From: Crotalaria pallida | Taxonomy: Eukaryota > Streptophyta > Magnoliopsida > Fabales > Fabaceae | DNA length: 64,000 nt | NCBI GenBank assembly: GCA_037953625.1 | Contig: CM075654.1 | Coordinates: forward strand, 54,071,001 to 54,135,000 | Reading direction: 5' to 3' | Shown: in pieces, positions 21,201 through 33,195 of the stretch | How the letters are laid out: each line of letters begins with the position of its first letter | Numbering within the stretch: the stretch's first letter is position 1 | The notes under the pieces: model-generated | The model's database searches: none | What the model saw: the letters and a program-made list of their open reading frames with translations, nothing else | What the model was told of the DNA's origin: nothing | Program-made: the position numbers and the translations under genes

Positions 21201-22532
21201 GATGGAATTCTCCGATTCAAAGATCGGATTTGTATTCCAAAAGATCAGGAGATAAGAAGACTGATCTTAGACGAAGCACATAAAAGTCGGATGAGTATCC
21301 ACCCGGGATCAACCAAAATGTATCAAGATTTGAAGAAGCTGTTTTGGTGGTCTGGGTTAAAGAAAGATGTTGCTTCGTATGTCGCTTCTTGTCTGATTTG
21401 TCAGAAGGCGAAAGCTGAACATAAGAAGCCAGGCGGAGAATTTCAACCCTTGGATGTCCCTGTATGAAAATGGGATAGCATTTCAATGGACTTTGTATCT
21501 GGATTACCAAGGACTGTTGGAGGGTATGATGCAATTTGGGTAATCGTTGATAGATTGACCAAGTCGACGCATTTCATTCCAGTTAATATGCGCTATCGCA
21601 TGGATAGGTTTGCTGAATTATACATCAAGGAGGTTGTTCGTCTGCATGGTATACCTTCAAGTATTGTTTCGGATCGAGATCCGAGATTTACTTCGAAGTT
21701 TTGGAAGGGTTTGCAGCAGTCTCTGGGATCAAAGTTGAGAATGAGTTCTGCTTATCATCCCCAGACTGATGGTCAGTCAGAAAGGACTATCCAGTCTCTT
21801 GAGGATTTGCTAAGAGCATGTGTGTTAGAAAGTCAGGAAGGTTGGGATAAACTCTTGCCTCTGATAGAGTTTACCTACAATAACAGTCATCATACCAGTA
21901 TTGGAATGGCACCTTTCGAAGCATTGTATGGACGGAAGTGCCAAACTCCCCTATGTTGTTTCCAAGTGGGGGAGCAAACGATTATTGGACCTGAGCTTGT
22001 TCAGGAAACAACTGAGAAGATTCAGATGATCAGAGAAAAGATGAAGACAGCGCAAAGCCGACAGAAAAGTTATGCGGATAAAAGAAGAAGACCCTTGGAG
22101 TTTGGAGAGGGCGGTGATGTCTTTATTCGTGAAAGACCGACAACTGGTGTTGGAAGGGCTTTGAAGACAAAGAAGTTGTCACCGAGGTTTATTGGTCCTT
22201 ATCAGATACTCAAGTGTATCGGTCCCATCGCTTATCAGCTCGCTTTGCCTCCGTCTTTGTCTAATCTTCATAATGTGTTTCATGTATCGCAATTACGGAA
22301 ATTCGTGTCAGATCCTGATTCCGTAATTGAAGTTCAACCTGATGATGTGGCTTTGAGAGAGAATCTCACTTTTGAGACAATTCCCGTTCGAATAGAAGAT
22401 CAAAGAATGAAGCAGTTGCGGGGAAAAGAGATTTCATTAGTCAAAGTTATTTGGGAAAATGTTGATGTATCTGAAGCAACTTGGGAATTAGAAGATAAGA
22501 TGAGAAAGGATTATCCTGAGTTGTTTATGTAA
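18211..22532 (+). pseudogene. gag-pol: Tekay-type gag-pol of element B, disabled
   Basis: Remnant of the replication polyprotein. Gag opens at 18211 and hits TGA at 18838-18840; a frameshift follows before about 18972, after which the pol frame is open to a TGA at 21465-21467 (a Trp position in relatives) and then to 22532. Seen in order: gag domain (EANRWILELNKIF onward); knuckle CFNRGKKGHYSREC, where the second Cys is Arg; protease DSGA at about 19260; reverse transcriptase FIDD (Asp codons 20199 and 20202); RNase H VYCDAS (about 20630); integrase HHCC finger; integrase core in SMDFVSG, VSDRDPRF and QTDGQSER; C-terminal chromodomain (IEDQRMKQLRGKEI to EATWELE). Sister element D at 57973 has the same order. 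Not translatable as one protein. Confidence 0.93.
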
Positions 22533-22535
22533 GTG

Positions 22536-22573
22536 GAATTTCGAGGACGAAATTCTTGTAAGTGGGGGAGAAA
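22536..22573 (+). promoter_or_regulatory. Conserved 20-nt hairpin plus polypurine tract (element B)
   Basis: GAATTTCGAGGACGAAATTC (8-bp arms, AGGA loop) immediately after the chromodomain stop, then AAGTGGGGGAGAAA, then the LTR. The same 38-39-base module occurs in A, F and D. Confidence 0.8.
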
Positions 22574-25500
22574 TGTAATACCCCGATTTTTGTTTCCCAA
22601 ATAAATAAAAAGGAATATTTAAATAAAACTAATTATATGGAATTAGTTAGTTTTGTTTATTAATTTATGATTATATTAAAAGAATTATCCATGGAAATAT
22701 AAGAGAAAATAATTTGGGTTTTAAAAATAAGGATTTTTGCAGTTTAGTCCTTGGAAAGGACCTAAGAGGAAATATTGGAAAGATTTTTGGAGGGAAAGTG
22801 AATAAAATAATAATTTTTGAAAATCTGGGCGTGTTAATCGATTAACCCGATCCGTTAATCGATTAACGGTGGTGCAGAAGCTGAAGATAGTGCGTATGAT
22901 GAATCAACAAGCTGGGTAATTCAAAATTTAACACATAGCACCGACTAGATTAGTGGTTAACACGTGTTAGCATGCATGGAGAGTGATTTAGGCTATAAAT
23001 TAACGAATTTAGTTGATGGAATTAGTGGAAATTAAGAAAAAGGAAGGGAAACTCTGTCAAAATCGGTTTTGAACACCCTCTGTTCTTCACCTTCGTTTTC
23101 CTTCCACAAACCCATACACACTACAAGCTTTGCATCTTATCAAAGCTTGTAGGAAGAGCTTTCTATCCATATCAAGATCACGAATTTTGGTCGCTTGAGT
23201 GTGGAGATATTGCAGCTGGAAGTTGGGTTCTTGAAACTGAAGTTGGTAATTTCAGTTGTGAGGAGCTAAGTTTGGGGCTTCGATTTAGGTATGTATAGGA
23301 CTCCAAATCGTGTCATTTTGGTTTCTAATTAAAGTTGGCAATGTCTAGTTTCTATATTGACCAAGTTTACTCATTTTCATGCACGTTTGGTTTGTCAAAT
23401 CATCACCCGAACTTGCTCTGCTGAACCTGTCTTGAAACTGAAAACAGAGCATTTGTGGCTTGGTGATTCTGTGAGTTTCTTTACTGCCTTTGCATCCAAA
23501 AAGCTTCATTGAGGTAAGGGAGAAGCTTTACTAATGCTAGAATAGATTGTGGTATTGATTTGATTATAGGTTGAACCACCATGAGGTTCAAGGGGCACTA
23601 GGTTAGGGGACAAAGGCTTGGAGGCCAATTTGACCAAAAATCCGTATTGGAACATGTTAGATGTTGATATCTAAAGCTAAATGAACTTTCAATTTAACCT
23701 GAAACTAAGTGATTAATGATTTGGTATATTGAGTTGTGTTTTAGGTTAAAATTGGGGGAAAACTTGATGATTCTGTGATGATGGTGTTATTTGATGTAAT
23801 TGATGCTATGAACAAGTTTAATATACTGTATTTAAGTTGGTTTGAAGGTTGGTTTTGGTTAAAATTGGATTGGCATGAGTTTGACACATAAAAACCAGTT
23901 CAACAGTGTTTTTTTGCATAATTGACCTGTTAATCGATTAACGCGTGAAAACTCTGATTAGTATGAAATGTACAAAAGGGTTAATCGATTAGCATGTGCT
24001 GTTAATCGATTAACACATTAAAATTCTGAATAATTTGAAATATACAAAAGAATACTCGATTAATAGATTCCGTTAATCGATTATTGATTGAATTTGTGTA
24101 ACAATGATCAGAGTTTAACGACTTAATTGATTACCCATGTGTGAGAATCAATTAAGGTTGAAATTGAAATGGTTTGAAGTAAGGTAATGGAAACTAAAGT
24201 TCAACTATGCCAAGTCCGAACCTCAAACAACTTAAATGACACAAGATATTATTGATTTGACAAAATCATGCATAGCATTTGCATTATCTGGATTCCCACT
24301 TGAGTGGAGACACGTCCGAGAGGCGTGGGCATATCCCTTTCGGTTGAACTTGAGGGACATGAGTGTCTGCTCCAAAGGGTTCACGGGGGGAGTGTCGGTG
24401 ACCGGGGTTGCACCTTCTGTTTCCGGAAATACACACGTGCATGTGGGCATGTCATTTGGTGCCGTACTCGATGAGGCGTAGTCCTACGGGATACGTCGGC
24501 AACATTTCTAAGAGCTCTAAAGGTGTTGATTTATTTGCAGGCCGAGTTCGATGAGATACTCAGTATGGGTATCGGGCATGTTTATTTTATAAAAAAGGGG
24601 TGCCACGGAAGCCTATTTGTTGTAGTTGGCCAACAATCATTCATCGATAGGAAATGAGATACATCATGACTGCACAATGACTTTTTATGATTAAGTTTTG
24701 ATGTTGGTGTTTAACATGGATGATTAATTGTTAATAAATTACATTAATTGTGATAAATAGAGACTTATCTGTTTAAAGTTTACCCCGTCTATTTGATTAT
24801 GTGTTAGTACAAGTTAACTCCCTATGCCCTTGCAGGTGATGGCTCGTTACCTGACATACGTGGAGTTACGCCCACTCCGTAGAGGAGTGTGGGACTATGA
24901 GGAGCACCGAGCTGTCTTCGAGGGCGAGGTTGACGTGATCTTTCGTCATCCTAACCCCCTTGCTCGAGTGCGACCTCGTAGACTTCGCATCCCCATGATC
25001 TACATACTGCACATTCCCCCGACTTATACTTATCGTTTTGGTTCTCCACCTCCCCGTCCTGGCTGTCGTTTTTATAACCTTCATGTCAGACACCCTGCTA
25101 CCCGTACTCGTCCTTCTACTTCTGATGAGGCTACTGCTACGGCCACTCCTCGTCCTGGTCCGACCACCAGGGTACGTTTTGCACCCTCACCTGAGCCAGT
25201 GCGTCGCACTGCTATTCCTGTGGTGTCGGATAAGGAGGAGGAGGAGGACCCGGTAGAGGACGTAGATGGGCCAGCTGCTGACAGTCAGTGATGTGGTGCT
25301 TTTCTGTTGGTATGTGCAGTATGGGGACCATGGTAGGATGTAGTGTTCAACTTTTGGAGGACCGAGGATCAGTCATCAGCGTGGGTGGATCATAGCGCAG
25401 CTCTCGAAGACTCTTTTATTTTGACTTGTGTTATATTGTATATAGTTTTGAGAGGGTCTATGAGAGTTGTTATCTTATATTTGCTGATCTGTATCCTTAT

Positions 25501-25828
25501 ACTTTGCTACCTCGACTTTTATCTCTGTTACTTGGGTACCTGAGTTTTATATATATATATGGGCTGTGGTTGTATAGTTATTATGATCCTTAAAATTATT
25601 TTAATTACAACCGCTGTAATCTTTTTGAAAATCGTTTCCGCTGAATTTACAAAACAGGTACTCCACCGTATACTCTGAAAGAAATGTATTTTCGAACCAA
25701 GGGTTTGAATGTGGAACTTCGTTGTAGAAAAAGAAAAAGTTTTCCAAGAAATCACTATATAATTTACAAAAGCTTTATAAATATACTTTATTTTAATATA
25801 AATAAAGTTATGTTCTGAGAGCGTCACA
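22574..25828 (+). repeat. Element B 3' LTR
   Basis: 3255 bases from TGTAATACCCC to GCGTCACA. TATA box at 22994-23000, TTAATCGATTAA pair at about 22833-22868, donor-like GTATGT at 23289, second palindrome cluster at about 23927-24090, acceptor-like TTGCAG ending at 24835. It is the uninterrupted reference for this family. Confidence 0.93.
24824..25291 (+). other. LTR-borne ORF of 155 codons, copy 2
   Basis: Second copy of the Arg/Pro-rich, acidic-tailed ORF described at 17021, open throughout. Replacements include Cys to Arg in the RPLC segment, Arg to Cys in the PGRRF segment and Glu to Lys in the acidic tail. Confidence 0.3.
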
Positions 25829-25833
25829 GGATC

Positions 25834-26308
25834 GACCGAGCAGGAATGCTCTCCCTCACAGGGAGAGTAGGGTTGGGGTTTAGATGTTTTTGTTTTTGAC
25901 CTAAGCCTCTGTATTATTTGATGTATATGTGCGGTATATGCTTTTTGAGTGAGGCTTAGGATAGTTTCATTTGTGCATGGTTATGATTCATTTTTGGGCA
26001 TAGTTGTGCTTATGGCCTCTTGATTTACATACTTAGCATTTTTGCTGGCACTCTGACAAACTGATACTGATGTTCTACTCTTGAGCCCATAGGGCAACTA
26101 TGTGATTGCACATATATTTATATTTGAGCCCTGCTGGCTACTGTTGGTATTATATGCATGTGTTTATCAGGTTGAAGTTTTGGAAAAGTCCGAAAAACAA
26201 ACGAAACTCCGTCCGTTTGACGGTTGATTTTCATAATTTAAAAATGAATTTTTAAGCCCGTATTTTAATATAAGGGAAGTTAAGGGTAATTAATTATAGG
26301 GTGTTACA
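25834..26308 (+). repeat. Element A 5' LTR, second segment
   Basis: Resumes after element B. It carries a perfect stem-loop, CTCTCCC/GGGAGAG with loop TCACA (25849-25867), and near the end CCGTC/GACGG around CGTTT (26209-26223). It ends GTGTTACA. Confidence 0.9.
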
Positions 26309-26312
26309 TTTA

Positions 26313-26324
26313 TGGTATCAGAGC
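26313..26324 (+). other. Primer binding site, tRNA-iMet type (element A)
   Basis: TGGTATCAGAGC four bases after the LTR end. Two hairpins follow: TGGAGTT/AACTCCA with loop ATGCA (26341-26359), and ATTATTC/GAGTAAT with a 7-base loop ACCTAGC (26364-26384, one G-U pair). Confidence 0.92.
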
Positions 26325-26487
26325 AGTTTCTCCTCGGCCTTGGAGTTATGCAAACTCCACATGATTATTCACCTAGCGAGTAATGGATGCTCACAGTAAG
26401 AGTTTAGGAATTTGATAGTATGATTATAGTATTATGTATTTATTTAGTAGTAAAGTCTTACTGGTCTGTTCTCTTTGGCTAAGCAGT

Positions 26488-29400
26488 ATGGTTGGAAGAA
26501 GGGCTGCTAATGATGGGCTTGCAGCCATTCTAGAGCATCTGTCACAGATGCAGCAGCAGCAGGGAGAGCAGATGGCGACTGTTGCAGCAGCAGCAGCTAC
26601 AGCAGCAGCAGCAGCTCTGCAACCAGCACCAGTTGAGGTTCACTGGATGTCTAGGTTCCGCAAGAATGATCCACCTCGTTTTGAGGGTGGAAATGACCCT
26701 GATGGAGCGCAGCGATGGATTCAGGAGATCGAGAAGATCCTCCGCTCTATTCACCCACCCCTGGAGCAGCATGTTCGACTGGCTGAGTTCATGCTAACCA
26801 ATGAGGCTGAGCATTGGTGGGACCAGCAGAGGAGGGGATTGGAGGCAGCCAATCCGGTGGTTTCTTGGGAAGTATTCAAGGGTCTCTTTCTAGGGAAGTA
26901 TTTCCCTGAGGACGTGAGAAGGGAGAAGGAGATTGCCTTTCTCCAACTGACTCAAGGCTCCATGTCAGTTGGGGATTATGCAGCTAGATTTGAAGATCTT
27001 ATCCGATTCTCTGACTATCGGGATGCCAGTGAGCGTGGCAAATGCGTCAAGTTTGAGTCTGGACTCAGGACCGATATTCGCCTCTCTTGCGAGTATCATA
27101 ACATTGACAATTTGGCCCGCTTGGTCAACATGGCGAGCACTTATGAGAAGGGTCTTAAGAGGAAAATGGAAGAAGATAAAAGCAAGACTGTGCAGAGAAG
27201 TGGTGGTCCTATAAGGGACAAGGGAGCGGTGCAGCGACCAGGTCCCTATTCAGGCCCTATGGGGAGTTCACTGGGTCCTATTCCGCCTTGTCCTCACTGT
27301 GGCAGGCATCATAGAGGTGTATGTTGGAACTTGACTCAGAATCAACCAAGTGTCACTTGTTTCAAATGTGGGCAACTCGGTCATGTTGCAACTAACTGCC
27401 CAAAGAATGCAGTTAAGAAGGAAGCCAATGTGACTAGGGCGCAGAGGATTGGTGATGGTCGTCCACTTCAGAAGGGGAAGGTATACACTCTTGATGGAGA
27501 GGAGGTGGCAGAGGCTGACCAGCTGATTCGAGGTATTGGCCATATAAATGATATTGCATGTGGTATTCTCTTTGACTGTGGAGCTACACACTCTTTTATT
27601 TCTGTCAATTGCATGGAAAGATTAAAACTGTCTGCTGTTGAGATGCCATTTAAGTTGTCTGTGTCTACCCCTACTAATTCAGTTGTGGTTACATCCTTGA
27701 TGTGTTTGGATTTCCCACTTCGAGTATTGGAGCGGGAATTCAAAGTGAATTTAATATGTTTGCCCTTAACCAAGCTGGATATCATTCTAGGCATGGACTG
27801 GATGTCCCAGAACCGTGTCCTTCTTGATTGTAGTCAAAATTCAGTGATTTTCTGTCAAGTCTCGGTGTCGCCTATGGATGAGGAGGAAGCATCAGATATT
27901 AGCAAAATCCCAGTGGTTTGTGAGTTTCCGGATGTTTTTCCTGCTGAAATTCCCGGATTACCTCCAGCCAGAGAAGTAGAATTTGGCATTGATCTTATGC
28001 CTGGTGCCGGCCCGATATCTAAAGCGCCTTACAGAATGGCCCCTCCGGAGTTGGATGAGTTGAAGAAGCAGTTGGAGGAGCTTTTGGCGAAGGGGTTCAT
28101 AAGGCCAAGTGTTTCCCCGTGGGGAGCTCCTATCCTTTTTGTTAAAAAGAAGGATGGAAGTGTTCGTATGTGCACAGATTACCGTCAGTTAAATGCAGTG
28201 ACGGTCAAGAATAAATATCCGCTCCCACGCATCGACAATTTGTTGGATTAGCTTAGGGGAGCTGCAGTTTTCTCAAAAATTGACCTCCGATCTGGATACC
28301 ATAAAATCCGTATCCGAGAGGAGGACATTCCCAAAACTGCTTTTAGACCTCGGTATGGGCATTTTGAATATGTGGTGATGCCATTCGGTCTCACGAATGC
28401 TCCTTCCATCTTCATGGATTATATGAACAGGATATTCCGGCCGTACTTAGATTCATTCGTCATTGTATTCATAGATGACATTCTCATTTATTCCAAGAGC
28501 CCGAAGGAGCATGAAGAGCATTTGAGAATGGTGCTCCAAATTCTCAAAGACAAGCATCTTTATGCCAAGTTTTCTAAATGTAGTTTCTGGTTAAATGAAG
28601 TGCATTTTTTGGGGCACGTGATTTCTGAGAAGGGTGTTGCTGTTGACCCTTCTAAGGTGGAAGCGGTGCTTAAGTGGGAGAGACCCAAGTCCATTACTGA
28701 GATCAGAAGTTTCCTTGGGATGGCTGGGTATTATAGAAGGTTCATTGAAGGGTTTTCTAAACTAGCCCTTCCTTTGACTACTCTTACGCGGAAAGGTGTT
28801 CCGTTCGAATGGTCCCCAAAATGTGAAGATAGTTTCCAGGAGTTGAAGAGGCGTTTGACTAGTTCCCCGGTGTTGGTTTTGCCGGATCCGACTCAATCCT
28901 TTGTAGTGTATTGTGATGCTTCAAAACAAGGGTTGGGTTGTGTGTTGATGCAGCAAGGACAAGTCATAGCCTATGCATCCAGGCAGTTAAGGCAGCATGA
29001 GCAGAACTATCCCACTCATGATCTTGAGTTGGCGGCAGTAGTATTTGCTTTGAAAATTTGGAGGCACTATCTATATGGTGCAAAGTTTGAAGTCTTTAGC
29101 GATCATAAAAGCCTTCGCTATCTCTTCGATCAAAAGGAGTTGAATATGAGACAGAGGAGGTGGATGGAGTTTCTGAAGGACTATGATTTCAATCTTCAGT
29201 ATCATCCGGGCAAGGCCAATGTAGTGGCTGATGCACTAAGTCGCAAGACTTTGCATGTCAGCAATTTGATGGTAAAGGAGATGCAGCTAATCCAAGAATT
29301 TAGTGACCTCAACTTGAATATGCAAGTGAAAGAGAAGAGTATTGTTCTAGAAATGTTGCAGGTTACTAATGACTGGATTGGTCTTATTAGAGAAAGACAA

Positions 29401-29774
29401 GCTGATGATGCAGAACTACAAAAGTTGTTGGAAGGGGCATCGGGCAATGAAGAGCCCGACTTTGTAAAGGGTTCTGATGGCATTATTCGGTTTAGGGGTC
29501 GGATATGTGTTCCTATGGACTTCAAAGTTAGAAGGGATATTCTATGGGAAGTACATCGAACCAAAATGAATTTTCATCCTGGAGCAACAAAGATGTACCA
29601 AGATTTGAAGAAGATCTATTGGTGGCCAAAGTTAAAAACCGATGTAGCAGATCATGTATCTCATTGTCTAACTTGTCAGAAAGTTAAGATTGAGCATCAA
29701 AAGCCTGGTGGTCCGTTGCGATCACTTGATATCCCGGAGTAGAAGTGGGATAGCATAGCCATGGATTTTGTGAC
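26488..29774 (+). pseudogene. gag-pol: Tekay-type gag-pol of element A, first part, disabled
   Basis: I take MVGRRAAND at 26488 as the start; the frame extends upstream without a better candidate. Seen: a poly-Gln/Ala stretch; gag domain (DGAQRWIQEIEKIL onward); two Cys/His fingers, CPHCGRHHRGVC and CFKCGQLGHVATNC (from residue 291); protease with DCGA at residue 363, where Cys replaces the usual Ser/Thr beside the catalytic Asp; reverse transcriptase; RNase H; integrase finger. In-frame TAG codons interrupt reverse transcriptase (28249-28251, a Gln position in relatives) and the linker before the integrase core (29740-29742, a Trp position). Solo LTR E then splits the integrase core at GTGAC. 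The rest resumes at 33196. Both stops fit C-to-T or G-to-A change of methylated DNA. Confidence 0.93.
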
Positions 29775-30481
29775 TGTAACACTCCTTGTATATCATCTTA
29801 CTTTATAAGAAAAGTAATAAGTTTGTGATTACTTGGACTTGTTGTTGTTGGAAAAAGATCTGAAAATAAGAATTTATCTCTTCCCTTGAAAATTTATTTT
29901 CACAAACACTTGATTGATAATGAGGGTGACTTAGTAAAATCAGAGTTTGCGGAAACATAGTAAAATCAGCATATTATACTCCCAAAATATATCAAGTGTA
30001 ACAAGTCCATTAATACCAAATAAGTATTATTATGAAACTGAATTCCTCTTATGATACCTCTTTCCAAAATATGTATCATATAAATTCTATTAAAAGTAGA
30101 AATGTTATAGAGCTGGTCACTGGTCCTTTGTCCAAACATCCTTCTGGTCGGATCCTTGATATCTGCACAACGGGTTCCCAACCCACACTTTCTACACTCT
30201 GCATGCACCTAAGGGACATCTCCCTTTACTGATTCTTGTGCAAGCTAGATGCACGATCAACACCTAATAAGGGCATGGGGGTTAGCTATACATATTCGCA
30301 TAATCAAATGAGAATAAAACTAACATCCACAAGTCAACATGTAGCAAACCATGATGCATAATCATATGAGCACACCCGGTTAATCATAATTCTTTCAATG
30401 CAGGTGGCATGATGCATGATTTCCTTCCACAACTGAGGCCTCTAACAAAGTCCATCTTGGACGTCCATCCAATACATCCTT

Positions 30482-31150
30482 GTGTTCCCGGAACACCGAC
30501 ATTCGTTCCCAGAACGTAATGCCGAACCATACTTGGATAATAAGCATCACTCCCAGAGTGTGCATCACGTTCCCAGAACGTGTAGCAAACCATACTTGGA
30601 TAAATAAGCATCACTCCCAGAGTGTGCATCACGTTCCCAGAACGCATACGTTCCCAGAACGCATAAAAACCAGGTCCCGGACACTGGCCACATATCTATA
30701 ATGTGTTATCAAGTAGGTTGCATATCAATGTGTTCCCAGAACACTAACATACGTTCCTAGAACGTATAAAACCAGGTCCCAGACACTGGCCACATATCTA
30801 TAATGTGTCATCAAGTAGGTTATAATTTGGTACTCCCGGAGTACCCTCCTCATATTCCCAGAATATGATAAACGTTCCTACCAACCCATCTTCCATTCTA
30901 TATGCATGAATGCACAATCATTAAGGTTGGTTGTTATCTTTAATTCTATTATTATACCAATGTGTTCCCAGAACACTCACATACGTTCCCAGAACGTATC
31001 GCAAACCATACTTGGAATAAAATCAAGCACCACTCCCAGAGTGTGCATCACGTTCCCAGAACGTGTCCAAGAAACCATGTCCCAAACAATGGCCACATTC
31101 CCAGAATGTGTCATCAAGTAGGTTGCATCAGTTTAGTACTCCTAGAGTAC
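30482..31150 (-). repeat. Array of hairpins with common CCA-type loop and covarying arms
   Basis: About 18 short inverted repeats share a centre (plus strand TCCCAGA or TCCCGGA) but have different, always complementary arms: GTGTTC/GAACAC, CACGTTC/GAACGTG, CACTC/GAGTG, TACTC/GAGTA, CATATTC/GAATATG, CACATTC/GAATGTG. Between them lie longer repeats such as CATACTTGGATAA and CACTGGCCACATATC. Located in the 3' half of the LTR as read on the minus strand. Confidence 0.85.
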
Positions 31151-32752
31151 AGGGTCGTGTACCCCGAACATCACAAACAATCCTTGCCAACCTATTTCAT
31201 CACCTTTCTCTATGCATGCATTGCATACATAATTACTAAGGTTGGTCTTTCCATTAATTCCATTATTACGACTTAGAAAACACAACTTCTGAATGATATC
31301 TTGAGGTATGGCTTTACTCATAAAATTCACCTTTGAATTTAAATTTAACCTATGCTCATAGACCTGGATTGAGAGGTTGTAATCATTGGTAATCCTTATT
31401 CAAAAACTTAACTTTTATTTTTAAGTTTCAGGTACTAACCGGTTACATTATCACCTAACCGGTTAGAATTACAGACCTGAATATAAAACCATTGATTTTC
31501 AATGAATCTTTTCTTGAATTCTCTACTCAATCCAATCACAAGGCCTTAGCATATCATAATACCTCAAGTTCAACACATAATATCATTCAAAAGATCTAAG
31601 TCATAATCCCATTTCATTTGTGCATAATTTCTTCTTGAAATTATCATTTGATATTAAGGTATTAACTCATCACCTCCAATCTAAACCAAACAGTGCTCAA
31701 ACACATAGTTTTAGATTGGTCTTTGCATGAAATTTTAGCTTAAACTTGAGTACAAATGGTATGGACATTTAGCAAATTTCAGAAATTCATTTTCTTTGAA
31801 AATTGACAGTCTCTAACCGGTTACAGATTTCGACTAACCAGTTAGATTAGGCAGAAATACACTGAAAAATGAGGTTTTTCACACCATTTTCTACCATACT
31901 CAAATTTAACCAATTTCATTCATAAATAGAGTTCACATACCTTAATTCTAGTGTGTTCAACCACAGAAACCTATCTATATTGCATGCATTCAATTTAGAT
32001 ACTCAAATTGCACATAATTGCACATATTTCACAACTTAATGCATCAATTCACATAATATCCAATTAAGCCATGAAATCAACATCAACATAGCTTGCATGC
32101 ATACAGATAACATTGCTCAAAACAACAATTGAGCTCAAATTGGCCTCCAAGCCATTTAACCATTTCAACTTATGCCCTTTGAGTCTCTTGTTGACTCATC
32201 CTATATTCTACCACAATTTATTCTCATTCTAGCAAATAGTAAGCTTCCCCCTTACCTTAGGTTTGTGCTTGAACAAGATTTGAGCAGAGATTTGAGGTAA
32301 AACACCAAACATCCAAAGCTCCTCCTCAAACCAGAATCGTTTTGACAAGGTAGATTGATCAAGGAATTTGGAACATGAAATGGACATGGAAATTAGGGAA
32401 AATGGTCATTATCAAAACCATGCAACATGAACTTTGAAAGGAAATCAAGTCTAGAACAAGAGAAGGCTTGAGCTTACCAAAATCAAAGCTCAAAGTCAGT
32501 TCCAGAAACCCAATACAGAACTGTGACAGTTTTGAATCTCCAACTTCATGAATCGATTTCTCCTAGCTCAGAAACTCTCAACTCACAAACCTTATATCAA
32601 TACAAAGCCCTTGATGTAAGCTTTGTAACAGTGTATCACTCATGTTCTAACTCTCAGAAACGAAGGAGAATTTCAGAGACGAATCTCAGAACCCTAAACA
32701 GAGCATCAGCACTTCAGATCAACAAATGAGCCAAAATATCGATCAATTGGGC

Positions 32753-32760
32753 TATTTATA
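32753..32760 (-). promoter_or_regulatory. Candidate TATA box of solo LTR E
   Basis: TATAAATA on the minus strand, about 430 bases from the LTR start and about 130 bases after the AACCGGTT pair. This is the same layout as the D LTR (62783-62790). Confidence 0.55.
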
Positions 32761-33195
32761 GAGAAATCAGGCTAACATGCATGTTGACACGTCCTACCCC
32801 ACCAAGAGAAGGATGAATTCGTGGCAGATTTCTGGGTTTTGGCTTGATTACTCATCAAACGCACTAACCCAGTTTTTTGAGTTCATCGTGTAACCGGTTA
32901 CACAACCCTTCTAACCGGTTACATACTGATAAAATTCAAAAATTAATAATTTAATTACTCTTTCTTCAAAAACCTTTTTAATATTGCAATTAGGTCCCAA
33001 CCCAAGGGCTAATTTACAATATTCACATTTTTTGTACAAAATAACCCTATAAAAATATATCTCATATTTTTATATAAAAACACATAATGTACAAAAACTA
33101 AAACCTTCAAAACTAATATAAATCAATTATAAAATAATTGTTATAATTAATTTCTTGGTTATTTGGGAGACGAAAATTAGGGGTGTTACAGTGAC

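Larger units (their letters stand above)
4636..25828 (+). mobile_element. Element B: Tekay-like Ty3 chromovirus, interrupted by element C
   Basis: Starts TGTAATACCCC, ends GAGCGTCACA, flanked by a perfect duplication GGATC (4631-4635 and 25829-25833). The 5' LTR (4636-5913 plus 16014-18025, about 3290 bases) and 3' LTR (22574-25828, 3255 bases) are highly similar. They differ mainly by palindrome-unit gain or loss near 16080-16210. The iMet primer site, gag-pol with chromodomain and polypurine tract are present, but gag-pol carries a gag stop, a frameshift and a pol stop. Confidence 0.92.
29775..33190 (-). mobile_element. Solo LTR E, D-family Tekay type, minus orientation
   Basis: 3416 bases, TGTAACACTCC to GGGGTGTTACA, flanked by GTGAC (29770-29774 and 33191-33195). 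Read on the minus strand it starts like the D 3' LTR at 62355 (TGTAACACCCCTAATTTTCG). It has AACCGGTT palindromes at about 32891-32925, 31813-31850 and 31440-31470, a TATAAATA at 32753-32760 (minus) and a GTAAGC donor-like site at 32472-32477 (minus). No primer site, internal region or second LTR, so it is a solo LTR left by LTR-LTR recombination. Confidence 0.92.

Noticed and set aside
26313..26324. tRNA gene fragments at TGGTATCAGAGC and TGGCGCCGTTGCCGGGG sites
   Set aside because: Each lies a few bases after an LTR end with no cloverleaf sequence around it; they are primer binding sites.
28249..28251. Stop-codon readthrough between Gag and Pol in element A
   Set aside because: The TAG lies inside reverse transcriptase, not at a gag/pol boundary, and sister elements have a sense codon.
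29775..33190. Complete retrotransposon in A's integrase
   Set aside because: Only one LTR-length unit with no primer site, polypurine tract or coding region; best read as a solo LTR.
33155..33195. ATG at 33155 as start of a separate integrase gene
   Set aside because: These bases are the end of solo LTR E plus the duplication; the frame belongs to interrupted element A pol.
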